Below are positions 50,162-59,695 of a stretch of DNA of 64,000 nt, one piece after another. Source of the stretch: an uncultured Clostridia bacterium (GTDB lineage Bacteria > Bacillota_I > Bacilli_A > RF39 > UBA660); assembly GCA_948433435.1 (NCBI GenBank), contig CAOJDX010000003.1, positions 27,581 to 91,580 on the forward strand, in the 5' to 3' direction. The position numbers and the translations under genes are program-made. The notes below the pieces were generated by a model. The model searched no databases. It was not told the origin of the DNA and saw nothing but the letters and a program-made list of their open reading frames with translations. The first letter of the stretch is position 1, and each line of letters starts with the position of its first letter.

Positions 50162-50777
50162 AGCTTATTTTGTACAAAGATTGGCGGCCTATATTGTAGA
50201 TATTATGCTTATTTCAGTTATTTCTTCTTTGCTTGCTTATCCATTTACTAATAATTCTACGGTAAAAAAATTAGGTGAACAATCAGCAGAAGTAATACAA
50301 AATTATATTAATCAGAAAATTGATACCACTACTTATTTAAGTCAAAGCATTGATTTAAGTTATGAACAAACAAAAGCAATAGGTTTTTCTAATATTATTA
50401 CTATTATAATTTTGGTTTTATATTTTATTGTTTTTCAAATTTATCAGGAAGGACAAACCTTGGGTAAAAAATTGATGAAAATAAAAATTATTAAAAATGA
50501 TCATAGTAGTTTGACTATGAATAATATGATTGCTAGAGAGTTAATTAATAATTTTATTTTAGCTGATATTTTAATTGCTATTGTTACTTTATTTGGTAAA
50601 AATGCTTATTTTTATGGATCTAGTATTATTGAAGTTATTCAATATCTTATCGTTATTATTACAATGTTTATGATTATTATTAGAAAAGATGGCAGAGGAG
50701 TAGCTGATTGTATAGTTGGTACAAGGGTTATTAGTTTAAATCAAGAGGTTATGGAGGAAGAAGTATGCGAGAATTAA
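50151..50777 (+). CDS. RDD family membrane protein
   Basis: A 208-residue membrane protein. The family hallmark appears as QRLAAYIVDIMLISVI near the start (conserved Arg and Asp), and GQTLGKKLMKIKII in the middle, as in RDD proteins. There are about four TM segments. Function is unknown in general; some members are ion exchangers. It overlaps dusB by 11 bases and lysS by 13, so all three are translationally linked. Confidence 0.82.
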   Translation: MKNKAYFVQRLAAYIVDIMLISVISSLLAYPFTNNSTVKKLGEQSAEVIQNYINQKIDTTTYLSQSIDLSYEQTKAIGFSNIITIIILVLYFIVFQIYQEGQTLGKKLMKIKIIKNDHSSLTMNNMIARELINNFILADILIAIVTLFGKNAYFYGSSIIEVIQYLIVIITMFMIIIRKDGRGVADCIVGTRVISLNQEVMEEEVCEN

Positions 50778-52252
50778 GTGAACAAGAAAGAGTAAGAAGA
50801 GAGAAATTAGAAAATATTAGAGAATTTTGTAATCCTTATCCTGATAGGTATCCTGTTACGCATAGTTTAAAAGAGGCTTCTTTATTAGAAGATGGAGTAG
50901 CTGAAGTTTTTGTTGCCGCAAGAATTGTTTTTATGCGTAAAATGGGTAAAATGAGTTTTTTACGACTTCGAGATATTGATGGTGATTTACAAGTTTCTTT
51001 AAAAGTTGATATTTTAGGAGATGAAGTATATCAGTTTTTTAAGAGTCATGTTGATTTAGGTGATTATATAGGAGTAAAGGGAGAAATTTTTACTACTCAA
51101 ACGGGTGAAAAGACTTTGCGAGCTACTCAATTTCAATTTTTAGGAAAGGCTTTAAAACCACTTCCAGAAAAGTTTCATGGTTTAACTGATGCTGAACAAT
51201 GTTATCGTCATCGTTATGTTGATTTAATTATGAATCAGGAAACACGTGAACGTTTTAAAATTAGAATGAATTTTATTCGAGAATTACGTCATTATTTGGA
51301 TCAGTTAGATTATTATGAGATAGAATCTCCAATATTAAATAATAAAGCCAGTGGAGCAGTTGCAAGACCTTTTGTTAGTCATCATAATGCTCTTGATATG
51401 GATGTTTATTTAAGAATTGCTCCTGAGACTTATATGAAGAGGGCAGTAATTGCGGGATTACCAAAAGTTTATGAAATAGGTAGATGTTTTAGAAATGAAG
51501 GAATGGATGCTACTCATTTACAAGATTTTACGATGATCGAAGCTTATCAAGCTTATTATAATTACGAGGATAATATGAAGCTTATTCAGAATATGTTACA
51601 AACAATTATTCAAAATATTTTTGGGACATTAAATATTACAATAGGCGATAAGGTAATTGATATGTCTGGAGAATGGCCTAAAGTATCTTTTAGAGAGTTA
51701 ATTATGAAATATGTAGATATTGATATTAATGTTTATAATACCCGTGAGACTTTACTAGAAAAAATTAAAGAAGAACATATTGAACTTGATAGTGATACAC
51801 CAATTGAAAATCTTGGATATGGTAATTTAGTCGATTATCTTTATAAAAAAGTAGCTAGACCACATATTTTGAAACCAATTTATTTGACTGAGCATCCAGT
51901 TAGTCTTTCGCCGTTAGCGAGAACTAATGATCATAATTCAGAAATTACTGATCGTTTTCAATTAGTTGTTAATGGTGCAGAAATTGTTAATGGATATAGT
52001 GAACTTGTTGATCCACAAGAACAGGAAAAAAGATTAATTGAGCAATCTAAATTAAAAGAAGGTGGAGACGAAGAAGCTATGGAGATGGACTATGATTATA
52101 TAGGTGCCATGGAATATGGTATGCCACCAATTTCTGGTTGGGGAATGGGAATTGATCGTATTGTTCAATTGTTAACTGGAAGCGATAATATTCGAGATGT
52201 TGTGATGTTTCCATTGATGAGACCAATTTCAGAAAAGTTAGAGCAAGAGTAG
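50765..52252 (+). CDS. lysS: Lysyl-tRNA synthetase, class II
   Basis: A 495-residue class II synthetase: N-terminal OB-fold (GDYIGVKGEIFTTQTGE), motif 1 around FIRELRHYLDQLDYYEIESPIL, motif 2 GRCFRNEGMDATHLQDFTMIEAY and motif 3 GWGMGIDRIVQLLTG. All key residues are present. RBS GGAGGAAG within the RDD gene. The transcript ends at a hairpin overlapping its stop codon. Confidence 0.96.
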   Translation: MRELSEQERVRREKLENIREFCNPYPDRYPVTHSLKEASLLEDGVAEVFVAARIVFMRKMGKMSFLRLRDIDGDLQVSLKVDILGDEVYQFFKSHVDLGDYIGVKGEIFTTQTGEKTLRATQFQFLGKALKPLPEKFHGLTDAEQCYRHRYVDLIMNQETRERFKIRMNFIRELRHYLDQLDYYEIESPILNNKASGAVARPFVSHHNALDMDVYLRIAPETYMKRAVIAGLPKVYEIGRCFRNEGMDATHLQDFTMIEAYQAYYNYEDNMKLIQNMLQTIIQNIFGTLNITIGDKVIDMSGEWPKVSFRELIMKYVDIDINVYNTRETLLEKIKEEHIELDSDTPIENLGYGNLVDYLYKKVARPHILKPIYLTEHPVSLSPLARTNDHNSEITDRFQLVVNGAEIVNGYSELVDPQEQEKRLIEQSKLKEGGDEEAMEMDYDYIGAMEYGMPPISGWGMGIDRIVQLLTGSDNIRDVVMFPLMRPISEKLEQE

Positions 52253-52268
52253 AAAATGCTCTTTTTTT
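52240..52268 (+). terminator. Terminator of the dusB-lysS group
   Basis: AGAGCA (52240-52245) pairs with TGCTCT (52257-52262), followed by a T run. Confidence 0.78.
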
Positions 52269-52301
52269 CACATAAATTTCATAAAAATACTTTTAAAAAG
52301 C

Positions 52302-52329
52302 TTGTAATATAAAGATATTCTAGTATAAT
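52302..52329 (+). promoter_or_regulatory. Promoter of the YfcC-like transporter gene
   Basis: TTGTAA (52302-52307), a 16-bp spacer and TATAAT (52324-52329), 20 bases upstream of the start codon. Confidence 0.65.
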
Positions 52330-52348
52330 TAAAGTGGGAGGAAAAATT

Positions 52349-53764
52349 ATGAAAAAACATAATACAGTTAAAGTCGTTCTATTGACTATGGTGGTATTTT
52401 TGCTTCTTACTTGGATATTGCCAGCAGCATATTACCAAACTAGTTATGTATCACAAGGACGCGTTCAAATGGGATTATTTGATATATTCTCATATCCAGT
52501 AACAACGATGCAATATTTTGGTTACATTGCATTATATGTACTTGTTATTGGTGGTTTTTATGGAGTACTTAATCATATTAGTGCTTATCGAATTTTACTT
52601 GATAAAATTGCAGAAAAGTTTAAGAGTCACTCTTTAGTTGCCATTTCGATTATTATGACATTATTTGCAATTATTACTTCAATTTGTGGTTTAAACTATG
52701 GATTATTGTTATTCTTTCCATTCGTAATCAGTTTAGTATTATTAATGGGATATGACAAGATTGTAGCATTACTTACCACTGTTGGTGGTGTTTGTGTAGG
52801 CTTAATGGGTACTACTTATGCTTATAATAATGTTAGTATTTTAATGAATTATTTATCATTAAAAATTGATTCACAGATTATAACTAAAGTTATTATTTTA
52901 GTTATAGGTTTAGCTCTTCTTATTTTCAATACAGTTATGTATATTAAGAAGAAAATGCCAAAGAAAGCTAAAACAAGTACAGAAGATATGAACTATTATA
53001 TTCCAGAGGCTATTAAAGCGAAGGATAGTAAAAATGTTAAAGTATGGCCACTTGTATTAATTCTAGATTTATTATTACTTGTTATGATTTTAGCATTTGT
53101 TTCATGGTCTGGAGCATTTAATGTTAATTTATTTGATAATGTAACAAGTGCTGTTACAGGGTTCAAATTATTTGGATTTACTATTTTTGGAAAATTATTA
53201 GGAACGGTAAATTCTTTTGGAAACTGGACACTTACTGATTTAACTTTATGTATAGTCATTGCAACTTTAATTTTATCTTTAATCTATAAAGTAAAATTTG
53301 ATGATGTTATGCAAAAATTCATTAAGGGTGGTAAAGAGGCATTACAGCCAGCTGTATTAGTCATCTTGATTTATACTGGTTTAGTAATTGTTACTTATCA
53401 TCCATTCCAATTAGTTATCTATAAAGCTATTTTTGAATTAACTAAAGGGTTCAATGTATTTACATCTAGTTTGGTAGCAATGCTTGCAAGTTTCTTTAAT
53501 TCCGATTCTATGTATACCTTTAATAGTGTTATTCCATATTTAGTTAGTTTGGTATCTGATAAGTCAGTTTATTCTATTATTTGGGTTGTATTCCAATCTA
53601 TATATGGTTTGACTATGCTTATTGCACCTACTAGTTTAATTTTAATGGTAACTCTATCTTATTTAAATGTATCATTTAAAGAGTGGGTTAAAAATATATG
53701 GCAATATATTTTGGAAATGCTAGTAGTATTATTAATTATCTTTACAATTTTGGTATTGATTTAA
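52349..53764 (+). CDS. YfcC-like membrane transporter
   Basis: A 471-residue polytopic protein with about 11-12 hydrophobic segments. The start LLLTWILPAAYYQ with early TM, and the central FPFVISLVLLMGYDKIVALLTTVGGVCVGLMG, resemble the YfcC/DcuC anaerobic C4-dicarboxylate or basic amino acid exchanger superfamily. The substrate cannot be read from sequence. RBS GGGAGG sits seven bases from ATG 52349; a GTG 15 bases earlier is less likely. It is a single-gene unit with its own promoter and terminator, and its base composition is a little richer in A than its neighbours. Confidence 0.65.
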   Translation: MKKHNTVKVVLLTMVVFLLLTWILPAAYYQTSYVSQGRVQMGLFDIFSYPVTTMQYFGYIALYVLVIGGFYGVLNHISAYRILLDKIAEKFKSHSLVAISIIMTLFAIITSICGLNYGLLLFFPFVISLVLLMGYDKIVALLTTVGGVCVGLMGTTYAYNNVSILMNYLSLKIDSQIITKVIILVIGLALLIFNTVMYIKKKMPKKAKTSTEDMNYYIPEAIKAKDSKNVKVWPLVLILDLLLLVMILAFVSWSGAFNVNLFDNVTSAVTGFKLFGFTIFGKLLGTVNSFGNWTLTDLTLCIVIATLILSLIYKVKFDDVMQKFIKGGKEALQPAVLVILIYTGLVIVTYHPFQLVIYKAIFELTKGFNVFTSSLVAMLASFFNSDSMYTFNSVIPYLVSLVSDKSVYSIIWVVFQSIYGLTMLIAPTSLILMVTLSYLNVSFKEWVKNIWQYILEMLVVLLIIFTILVLI

Positions 53765-53770
53765 TTGTAG

Positions 53771-53792
53771 GAAGTCTTCGGACTTCTTTTTT
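53771..53792 (+). terminator. Terminator with TTCG tetraloop
   Basis: GAAGTC (53771-53776), TTCG loop, GACTTC (53781-53786), then TTTTTT. Confidence 0.92.
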
Positions 53793-53826
53793 CTTTTCTT
53801 TTTTAGTAGGTAATTAAAATACCCCT

Positions 53827-53857
53827 TTGACAAAATGCCTCGGGGGGGGGGTAGAAT
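53827..53857 (+). promoter_or_regulatory. G-tract promoter, candidate phase-variable (G10)
   Basis: TTGACA at 53827-53832, nine bases (AAATGCCTC), ten G (53842-53851) and TAGAAT at 53852-53857. The spacer is 19 bp; losing two G would give 17. The sequence is closely related to the G6 promoter at 1308-1334. A ten-base G run in DNA this AT-rich is not expected by chance. Slippage would alter transcription of the surface protein that starts 34 bases downstream. Confidence 0.8.
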
Positions 53858-53890
53858 AGAAGTATAAAGATAAAATAAAGGAGTAAAAGT

Positions 53891-55744
53891 ATGGAAGAAA
53901 AGAAGAAAAATAAAGAAATCATTACAGTAGGTTTAGTTTTATTATTAGTAGTGATGATTGTGGGAGTAAGTTATGCCGCCTTTACTTTTAGTAAAACAGG
54001 TGTAACAGAAAATGCGATCACAACGAGTGCTGTTACGATGATTTATACAGAAGGGGATAATCAAATAACGATTAATAATGCAATTCCCATAACAGAAGAA
54101 GTTGGAAAAACGTTAAGTGATGAGAATTATGTTTTTGATTTTACTATTGATATTAAGACAGGACCAAAGATGCCAATTTCTTATGAGGTAACAGCCGTAA
54201 AAGATGCCTCATCAACTATGGGCAATGAAGATGTTAGATTGTATTTACAAAAGTCTTTAGATGGTACCAATTATAATGATGAAGTATTAGAACCAAGTCC
54301 CTATACACCATTAGATGTTGATGATGAGTTTGGAGCAAAAGCAGGAGAAATGGTCATGGATGTAGGAACAGTAAGTGAGAAAGTAACCTATTATTACCGA
54401 TTAAGAATGTGGGTCGATTCAAGTTATGAATTAAGTAGTGAAGCCAAAAGCTTTACTGTAAAAGTTAATGCTTATGGTAAAGAAGGAGGATATACTTCAA
54501 GTGGAGCCCCTAATCCTCCAGAACTAGTAGGAGATATGATTCCTGTTATTTATGATGATGCAAATAATACCTGGGTAAAGTCTAGTACATCTAAAGGTAA
54601 GTGGTATAACTATGATAAACAGATGTGGGCTAATGCTATAACTATCAAGGATAGTACTATAAGAGAGACTTATAAAAATGCTGCGGTTGGAACACCAATT
54701 AATATCGAAGATATTAATACTTTTATGGTGTGGATCCCCAGATATAGTTATACGTTAGGAAATACTTATGGTTATCAAATAGAAGGAGCAGAAACACCAA
54801 CAAGAGAAACTCCAGGAGCATTTGATATTAAGTTTGTTGATAAAAATACAATAGATATGGGAAGTGGACAATATACAGGAGACACACCAGACAATTATTT
54901 TACTTCAAGTTCATTCTGTTGGGGAGATACCTGTGATGATGAGGCAACAAGAAAAGATCCCGAAAATATAGAATTATCTGGAATATGGGTAGCTAAATTT
55001 GAAATAACTGGAACAACAAATGATATTTCATCAATTCCTAGTGTAACTAGTATAAATGGTAAAGTTTCTGATTTATTTACTAGTATTCAAAATGGTATTA
55101 ATGGAGAAAATGGTTTAACATTTTACGGGTTAAGTGGAAATTATGATACACATATGATTAAGAATACGGAATGGGGAGCAATGACTATTCTTTCACAAAG
55201 TAGATATGGAAAATATGGAAATTCTAAGTATAATGGGATAGAAAAAAAGGTGGTGTACAATAACTGTATAGATGGTATAACTGGGATAGGAGCAGATACA
55301 GTATCAGCATCTAGTGAAACTTGTAAAACAAATACTTATGAAACACAGAAGGGGCAGGCAGCAAGTACAACGGGAAACATTTATGGTCTTTATGATACAT
55401 CAGGTGGGAGAGAAGATCATGTAATGGGCAATTATGAACATTATTCTGGGCGAAAGGATTCATATAATTCAGGATTTAGTGGACTAAATGCTGATGGAAG
55501 TACAACAACAGGAGTAGCTTTTCCGAGTAGAAGATATTATAATTTATATAAAGATAAGGGGTATATTAAAGGTGATGCTATTTTATATTTTTATACTGGT
55601 AGTATGACTCCACCAAGTTTCTCTAATCCATGGGCGGCGAGGGGAGGAAATGCCTATCGTACTAGTGTTCTTTCTCCATTTGAGATAGTATCTGCTGCTG
55701 GATTTTCTGGTTCTACTCGTTTTGTTCTTATTCCAACGAAGTAA
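53891..55744 (+). CDS. TasA-like surface protein fused to a C-type-lectin/FGE-like domain
   Basis: A 617-residue secreted protein. Residues 1-30 are a SipW-type signal (hydrophobic stretch ending GVSYAAFTFSKTG). Residues 30-195 match the TasA-like protein at 24830 (AITTSAVTMIYTEG, VFDFTIDI, YYRLRMWVD). The remaining 420 residues contain motifs of a C-type-lectin or formylglycine-generating-enzyme-like fold: FMVWIPRYSYTLG, IWVAKFEITG, KNTEWGAMTILSQSRYGKYG, TTGNIYGLYDTSGG and a C-terminal NPWAARGGNAY...RFVLIPT. Such folds bind diverse ligands and are used as variable domains in diversity-generating retroelements, but no reverse transcriptase is in this window. RBS AAAGGAG. A G-tract promoter lies immediately upstream. 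Confidence 0.75.
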   Translation: MEEKKKNKEIITVGLVLLLVVMIVGVSYAAFTFSKTGVTENAITTSAVTMIYTEGDNQITINNAIPITEEVGKTLSDENYVFDFTIDIKTGPKMPISYEVTAVKDASSTMGNEDVRLYLQKSLDGTNYNDEVLEPSPYTPLDVDDEFGAKAGEMVMDVGTVSEKVTYYYRLRMWVDSSYELSSEAKSFTVKVNAYGKEGGYTSSGAPNPPELVGDMIPVIYDDANNTWVKSSTSKGKWYNYDKQMWANAITIKDSTIRETYKNAAVGTPINIEDINTFMVWIPRYSYTLGNTYGYQIEGAETPTRETPGAFDIKFVDKNTIDMGSGQYTGDTPDNYFTSSSFCWGDTCDDEATRKDPENIELSGIWVAKFEITGTTNDISSIPSVTSINGKVSDLFTSIQNGINGENGLTFYGLSGNYDTHMIKNTEWGAMTILSQSRYGKYGNSKYNGIEKKVVYNNCIDGITGIGADTVSASSETCKTNTYETQKGQAASTTGNIYGLYDTSGGREDHVMGNYEHYSGRKDSYNSGFSGLNADGSTTTGVAFPSRRYYNLYKDKGYIKGDAILYFYTGSMTPPSFSNPWAARGGNAYRTSVLSPFEIVSAAGFSGSTRFVLIPTK

Positions 55745-55760
55745 ATTTATTCGTTTTCTT

Positions 55761-55793
55761 GATACTAATTTGTTTTATTAGTATCTTTTTTTT
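55761..55793 (+). terminator. Terminator after the lectin-like surface protein
   Basis: GATACTAAT (55761-55769) pairs with ATTAGTATC (55777-55785), then eight T. Confidence 0.88.
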
Positions 55794-55871
55794 GTCACTT
55801 TTTTTGGAACATAATTTATTGCCTTATTGGTTAAAATAATCATAAAATATAAGAGAAAGGAATGTGAAAGT

Positions 55872-58169
55872 ATGTTTTCAAAATTTAGTGAGGAAGCACA
55901 AAAAGCTTTGCTAGTTGCAAAAGAAGAGATGATTCAGTTAAAACATCCTTATATTGGTAGTGAACACCTTTTTTTAGCCATTCTTTCTAATAAAAAACTA
56001 TTTATTACGACTAAACTAAATGATTATAAAATTAGTTATGACACATTTAGGTCAGAGATAGAAAAAGTAATTGGAATAGGAAAAAAATCAAATACATGGT
56101 TTTTATATACTCCTCTTTTAAAAAGAATTATTGAAAATGCCATATTTGATACTAAGGAAAGGGGAGAAAGACAAGTAACTGTTGAACAGTTATTTTTATC
56201 TCTTTTGGAAGAAGGGGATGGAGTTGCTATTCGAATTTTAATCGGAATGGGAGTTGATATAGATAAGATATATAGTGAATTTTCCAATAAACTTCTTGTG
56301 AAAAAAAGTAAAAAAGATAAAAAATTATTAGTTAATGAATTTGCAGTTAATTTTAATAAAAGAGTATTAGCTGATGAAATTGATCCTGTTGTTTGTCGTG
56401 ATTTAGAAGTAAATCGATTGATTGAAATTTTATCTAGGAGAACAAAAAATAATCCATTGCTAATAGGGGAAGCTGGTGTCGGAAAAACAGCTATAGTAGA
56501 AGAACTCGCCCGTAGAATTGTTAATAAAGATGTTCCTAAATTTCTTCAAAATAAAAAAATTTTATCTATATCAGTAGCGTCCTTAGTAGCAGGTACTAAA
56601 TATCGAGGAGAGTTTGAAGAAAGGATTAATAAAATTTTAAAGGAAGTAGAAAGTGATGGTAGTATCATTTTATTTATAGATGAAATTCATACAATAGTCG
56701 GAGCAGGTGGTGCTGAAGGGGCGATTGATGCTTCTAATATTTTAAAACCTAGTTTAGCTAGAGGAAAAATTAAAATAATAGGAGCTACTACGATTAGTGA
56801 GTATCATGGAAGTATAGAAAAAGACAAAGCTTTGGATAGAAGATTTCAAAAGATTGAAGTAAATGAACCTACTAATGATCATACTATGAAAATTTTACTT
56901 AGTTTAAAACCATTGTATGAAGATTATCATCATGTAAAGATTAGTGAAGAAGTTTTGCATTATATTATAGAACTTACTGATCGTTATATTTGTAATCAAA
57001 AAAATCCTGATAAATCAATTGATATTATGGATGAAGTATGTGCTAAGGCTAGTCTTCATGTTACAGAAGAGGATAGAAAGATTAAAGCTTTGAATCAAAA
57101 ATTAAAGGCTACTGTTAAACTAAAAAATGAGGCTGTTATTAATAATGATTTTAAAAAAGCTGCTAATTTAAAGACGGAACAGAACAAATTAGAGGATCAA
57201 ATTAATAGGAATGATTTATTAGGAAGTCAACAAAAATCAATTGTTATTACTAAAGAAATGGTTTCTAGTGTAATAGAATTGAAAACGAAAATTCCGATTT
57301 ATGAAATGAATGAAAATAATGGTGTATATATTAATAAATTAAAGAAAAGACTATCTTCTATGGTTTATGGACAGGATAAAATAATAGAAGAAGTATGTAA
57401 TTTTACTAAAATTATGAAATCTGGTTTTGCTAAAGATAGACCTTATTCCTTTTTATTTATAGGTCCAACAGGAACAGGAAAAACCATGTTTGTAAAGGAA
57501 TATGCTAAATTTTTATTTGGTAAGGAGAGTTTTATTCGTTTGGATATGAGTGAATATAAGGAGGAACATTCTATTAGTAAAATTATAGGCAGTCCTCCTG
57601 GATATGTAGGTTATCAAGATGATCATTGTGTTTTAGAAATTGTTAGAAATAATCCACATAGTATTATTTTGTTAGACGAGATAGAAAAAGCCAGTCCTAG
57701 TGTAGTAAAATTATTTTTACAGGTTTTAGATGAAGGAGTTATGCATGATGCTAGTGGTAGAGTAATTAATTTTAGAAATACTATTATTTTTATGACTTCT
57801 AATATAGGATGTTCTAAGAAAAATATTGGTTTTCATGATGTTGTTCAAAATTTTGAGATGAAAGAATTTTTTTCAATAGAATTTTTGAATCGAATTGATA
57901 AGATTTGTACGTTTAATGTTTTATCTTTCCAAGATATTAAAAAAATAGTTACTAATAAGCTTAAAAGTTTAGAGAAGGTATATTTAGAAAAAGATATTCA
58001 AATTACTTTTTCCACAGAAGTTGTGAATAAAATTATTGAAAAGAGTAATTATTTGGAATTTGGGGCTAGAAAAGTGGATAAAATTATTGAAGATACAGTT
58101 AATAGTTATATTTTAGATATGATTATTAAAGGAAGTAATTATATTAGTTTGAAAGAGTTAGAAGTCTAG
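55872..58169 (+). CDS. clpC: ClpC-like AAA+ unfoldase
   Basis: The ATPase partner of ClpP. From ATG 55872 (RBS AAAGGAA) the protein has 765 residues: N-domain ([25 protein letters not shown]), first AAA+ module with Walker A GEAGVGKT (199-206) and [12 protein letters not shown], a coiled middle segment (about 400-440), second module with GPTGTGKT (531-538) and LLDEIEKA, and a C-terminal D2-small domain. An IGF tripeptide (NIGFHD) fits the ClpP-binding loop. In Bacillus it follows ctsR-mcsA-mcsB and partners with MecA; these are absent upstream here, so control must differ. A longer frame from 55827 lacks an RBS. Confidence 0.9.
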   Translation: MFSKFSEEAQKALLVAKEEMIQLKHPYIGSEHLFLAILSNKKLFITTKLNDYKISYDTFRSEIEKVIGIGKKSNTWFLYTPLLKRIIENAIFDTKERGERQVTVEQLFLSLLEEGDGVAIRILIGMGVDIDKIYSEFSNKLLVKKSKKDKKLLVNEFAVNFNKRVLADEIDPVVCRDLEVNRLIEILSRRTKNNPLLIGEAGVGKTAIVEELARRIVNKDVPKFLQNKKILSISVASLVAGTKYRGEFEERINKILKEVESDGSIILFIDEIHTIVGAGGAEGAIDASNILKPSLARGKIKIIGATTISEYHGSIEKDKALDRRFQKIEVNEPTNDHTMKILLSLKPLYEDYHHVKISEEVLHYIIELTDRYICNQKNPDKSIDIMDEVCAKASLHVTEEDRKIKALNQKLKATVKLKNEAVINNDFKKAANLKTEQNKLEDQINRNDLLGSQQKSIVITKEMVSSVIELKTKIPIYEMNENNGVYINKLKKRLSSMVYGQDKIIEEVCNFTKIMKSGFAKDRPYSFLFIGPTGTGKTMFVKEYAKFLFGKESFIRLDMSEYKEEHSISKIIGSPPGYVGYQDDHCVLEIVRNNPHSIILLDEIEKASPSVVKLFLQVLDEGVMHDASGRVINFRNTIIFMTSNIGCSKKNIGFHDVVQNFEMKEFFSIEFLNRIDKICTFNVLSFQDIKKIVTNKLKSLEKVYLEKDIQITFSTEVVNKIIEKSNYLEFGARKVDKIIEDTVNSYILDMIIKGSNYISLKELEV

Positions 58170-58178
58170 CTCTTTTAT
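58152..58178 (+). terminator. Terminator overlapping the end of clpC
   Basis: AAAGAG (58152-58157) plus TTAG pairs with CTAG-CTCTTT (58066-58075 end at 58075+100, i.e. 58166-58175), a 10-bp stem with one G-T pair, then T residues. Confidence 0.7.
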
Positions 58179-58241
58179 TTTGGATAAAATATGTTATAAT
58201 AGCAATAGATTTTACTATATATTTAGTAAGTAGGTGAAAAC

Positions 58242-59642
58242 ATGAAATTATATAATAGTTTGAGTAGAACATTGGAAGAGTTCGTTCCCATTGATCCTAG
58301 GTTAGTAAAAATGTATACTTGTGGACCAACAGTTTATGGATATGCTCATATTGGTAATTTGAGGACTTATATTTTTGAAGATATTTTACAAAAAGGGTTG
58401 GAATACCTTGGATATCGTGTAGAACGTTGTATGAATATTACAGATGTTGGGCATCTTACTAGTGATAGTGATACTGGTGAGGATAAGATGGAAAAGGGAG
58501 CAAGACTTGAGGGGAAAACAGTTTATGAGATAGCTGATTTTTATACAAAAGCTTTTTTTCAGGATATGGAATTATTAAATATTAAGAAGCCAGAAATTAT
58601 TTCTAAAGCTAGTGATAATATTGATATTTATATTCAGATGATTGAGAAAATGATTCGAGATGGTTATGCCTATTTTTCAAATGGTAATGTTTATTTTGAT
58701 ATTAGTAAAGCTGATCATTATTACCAATTGTCAGGTAAAAAAGCAGAAGATTTAATTGTTGGTTTTAGAGAAAGTGTAGAAGAAGATCAATATAAAAAGA
58801 ATCCAGCTGATTTTGTTTTATGGTTTACTTTATCTAAATTTGAAAATCATATTATGAAATGGGATTCACCTTGGGGAAAGGGGTATCCTGGCTGGCATAT
58901 AGAATGTTCGGGAATCGCTTCAAAATATCTTGGAGAGTATTTAGATATTCATTGTGGTGGGGTAGATAATATTTTTCCTCATCATACTAATGAAATTGCT
59001 CAGAGTGAGGCTTATTTTGGTCATAAGTGGTGTAATTATTGGTGTCATGGAGCACATCTTAATGATCAATCTGGTAAGATGAGTAAATCTAAGGGAGATA
59101 CTCTTACTTTGACAAAGTTACAAAGTGATGGATATACTCCTTTAGCTTATCGTTACTTTTGTTTAAATAGCCATTATCGAAGTCAGTTGGTTTTTAGTGA
59201 GGAAGCGATGAAAATTGCTCAAAATTCATTGAATAAATTAAGAGGAAGAGTTTTAAATTTAAGCCAAGAGGGTTCGATTTTAGAAACTCAGTTTAAATTT
59301 TATGTTGAACAATTTAAGATGGCTTTTGAAAATGATATTAATACTTCACAAATGTTAACAGTTGTTTATGATGTTTTAAAGGATGACGAAATTAATGATC
59401 CTACTAAATATAAATTAATAGAGAGTTTTGATCAGGTTTTGTCTCTAGATTTAACAGTATCTATGGATCAAGATCTATCTCCTGAGTTAGAAAGCGAAAT
59501 TCTTCAAAAGATTGAGGAGAGAAATTTAGCTAAAAAGAATAGAGACTTTAATAGGGCTGATCAGATTAGAGATGAGTTACTTGCTAGGGGAATTAGATTA
59601 GTTGATACAAGAGAAAAAACATTATACGAAATAGATAGATAG
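58242..59642 (+). CDS. cysS: Cysteinyl-tRNA synthetase
   Basis: A 466-residue class I synthetase. The zinc and active-site region is CGPTVYGYAHIGNLRTY near residue 29 with the HIGH-equivalent HIGN, a zinc-ligand HCGG region (DIHCGGVDNIFPHHTNE) and KMSKSKGD. The C-terminal anticodon-binding helices are present. The position clpC-cysS-mrnC-rlmB follows the Bacillus order with radA, disA, gltX and cysE missing. RBS TAGGTGAA. Confidence 0.96.
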   Translation: MKLYNSLSRTLEEFVPIDPRLVKMYTCGPTVYGYAHIGNLRTYIFEDILQKGLEYLGYRVERCMNITDVGHLTSDSDTGEDKMEKGARLEGKTVYEIADFYTKAFFQDMELLNIKKPEIISKASDNIDIYIQMIEKMIRDGYAYFSNGNVYFDISKADHYYQLSGKKAEDLIVGFRESVEEDQYKKNPADFVLWFTLSKFENHIMKWDSPWGKGYPGWHIECSGIASKYLGEYLDIHCGGVDNIFPHHTNEIAQSEAYFGHKWCNYWCHGAHLNDQSGKMSKSKGDTLTLTKLQSDGYTPLAYRYFCLNSHYRSQLVFSEEAMKIAQNSLNKLRGRVLNLSQEGSILETQFKFYVEQFKMAFENDINTSQMLTVVYDVLKDDEINDPTKYKLIESFDQVLSLDLTVSMDQDLSPELESEILQKIEERNLAKKNRDFNRADQIRDELLARGIRLVDTREKTLYEIDR

Positions 59643-59672
59643 TTGACTTTTTAAAGTAAATGTGTGTATATA
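59643..59672 (+). promoter_or_regulatory. Possible promoter upstream of the hypothetical gene at 59696
   Basis: TTGACT (59643-59648), 18-bp spacer and TATATA (59667-59672); TATAAT at 59671-59676 is an alternative -10 with a long spacer. Confidence 0.4.
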
Positions 59673-59695
59673 TAATATAGAAACAGGTGATATAA

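Noticed and set aside
53891..55744. Complete diversity-generating retroelement
   Set aside because: The lectin-like C-terminus fits a target, but no reverse transcriptase, template repeat or accessory gene is present in the window.
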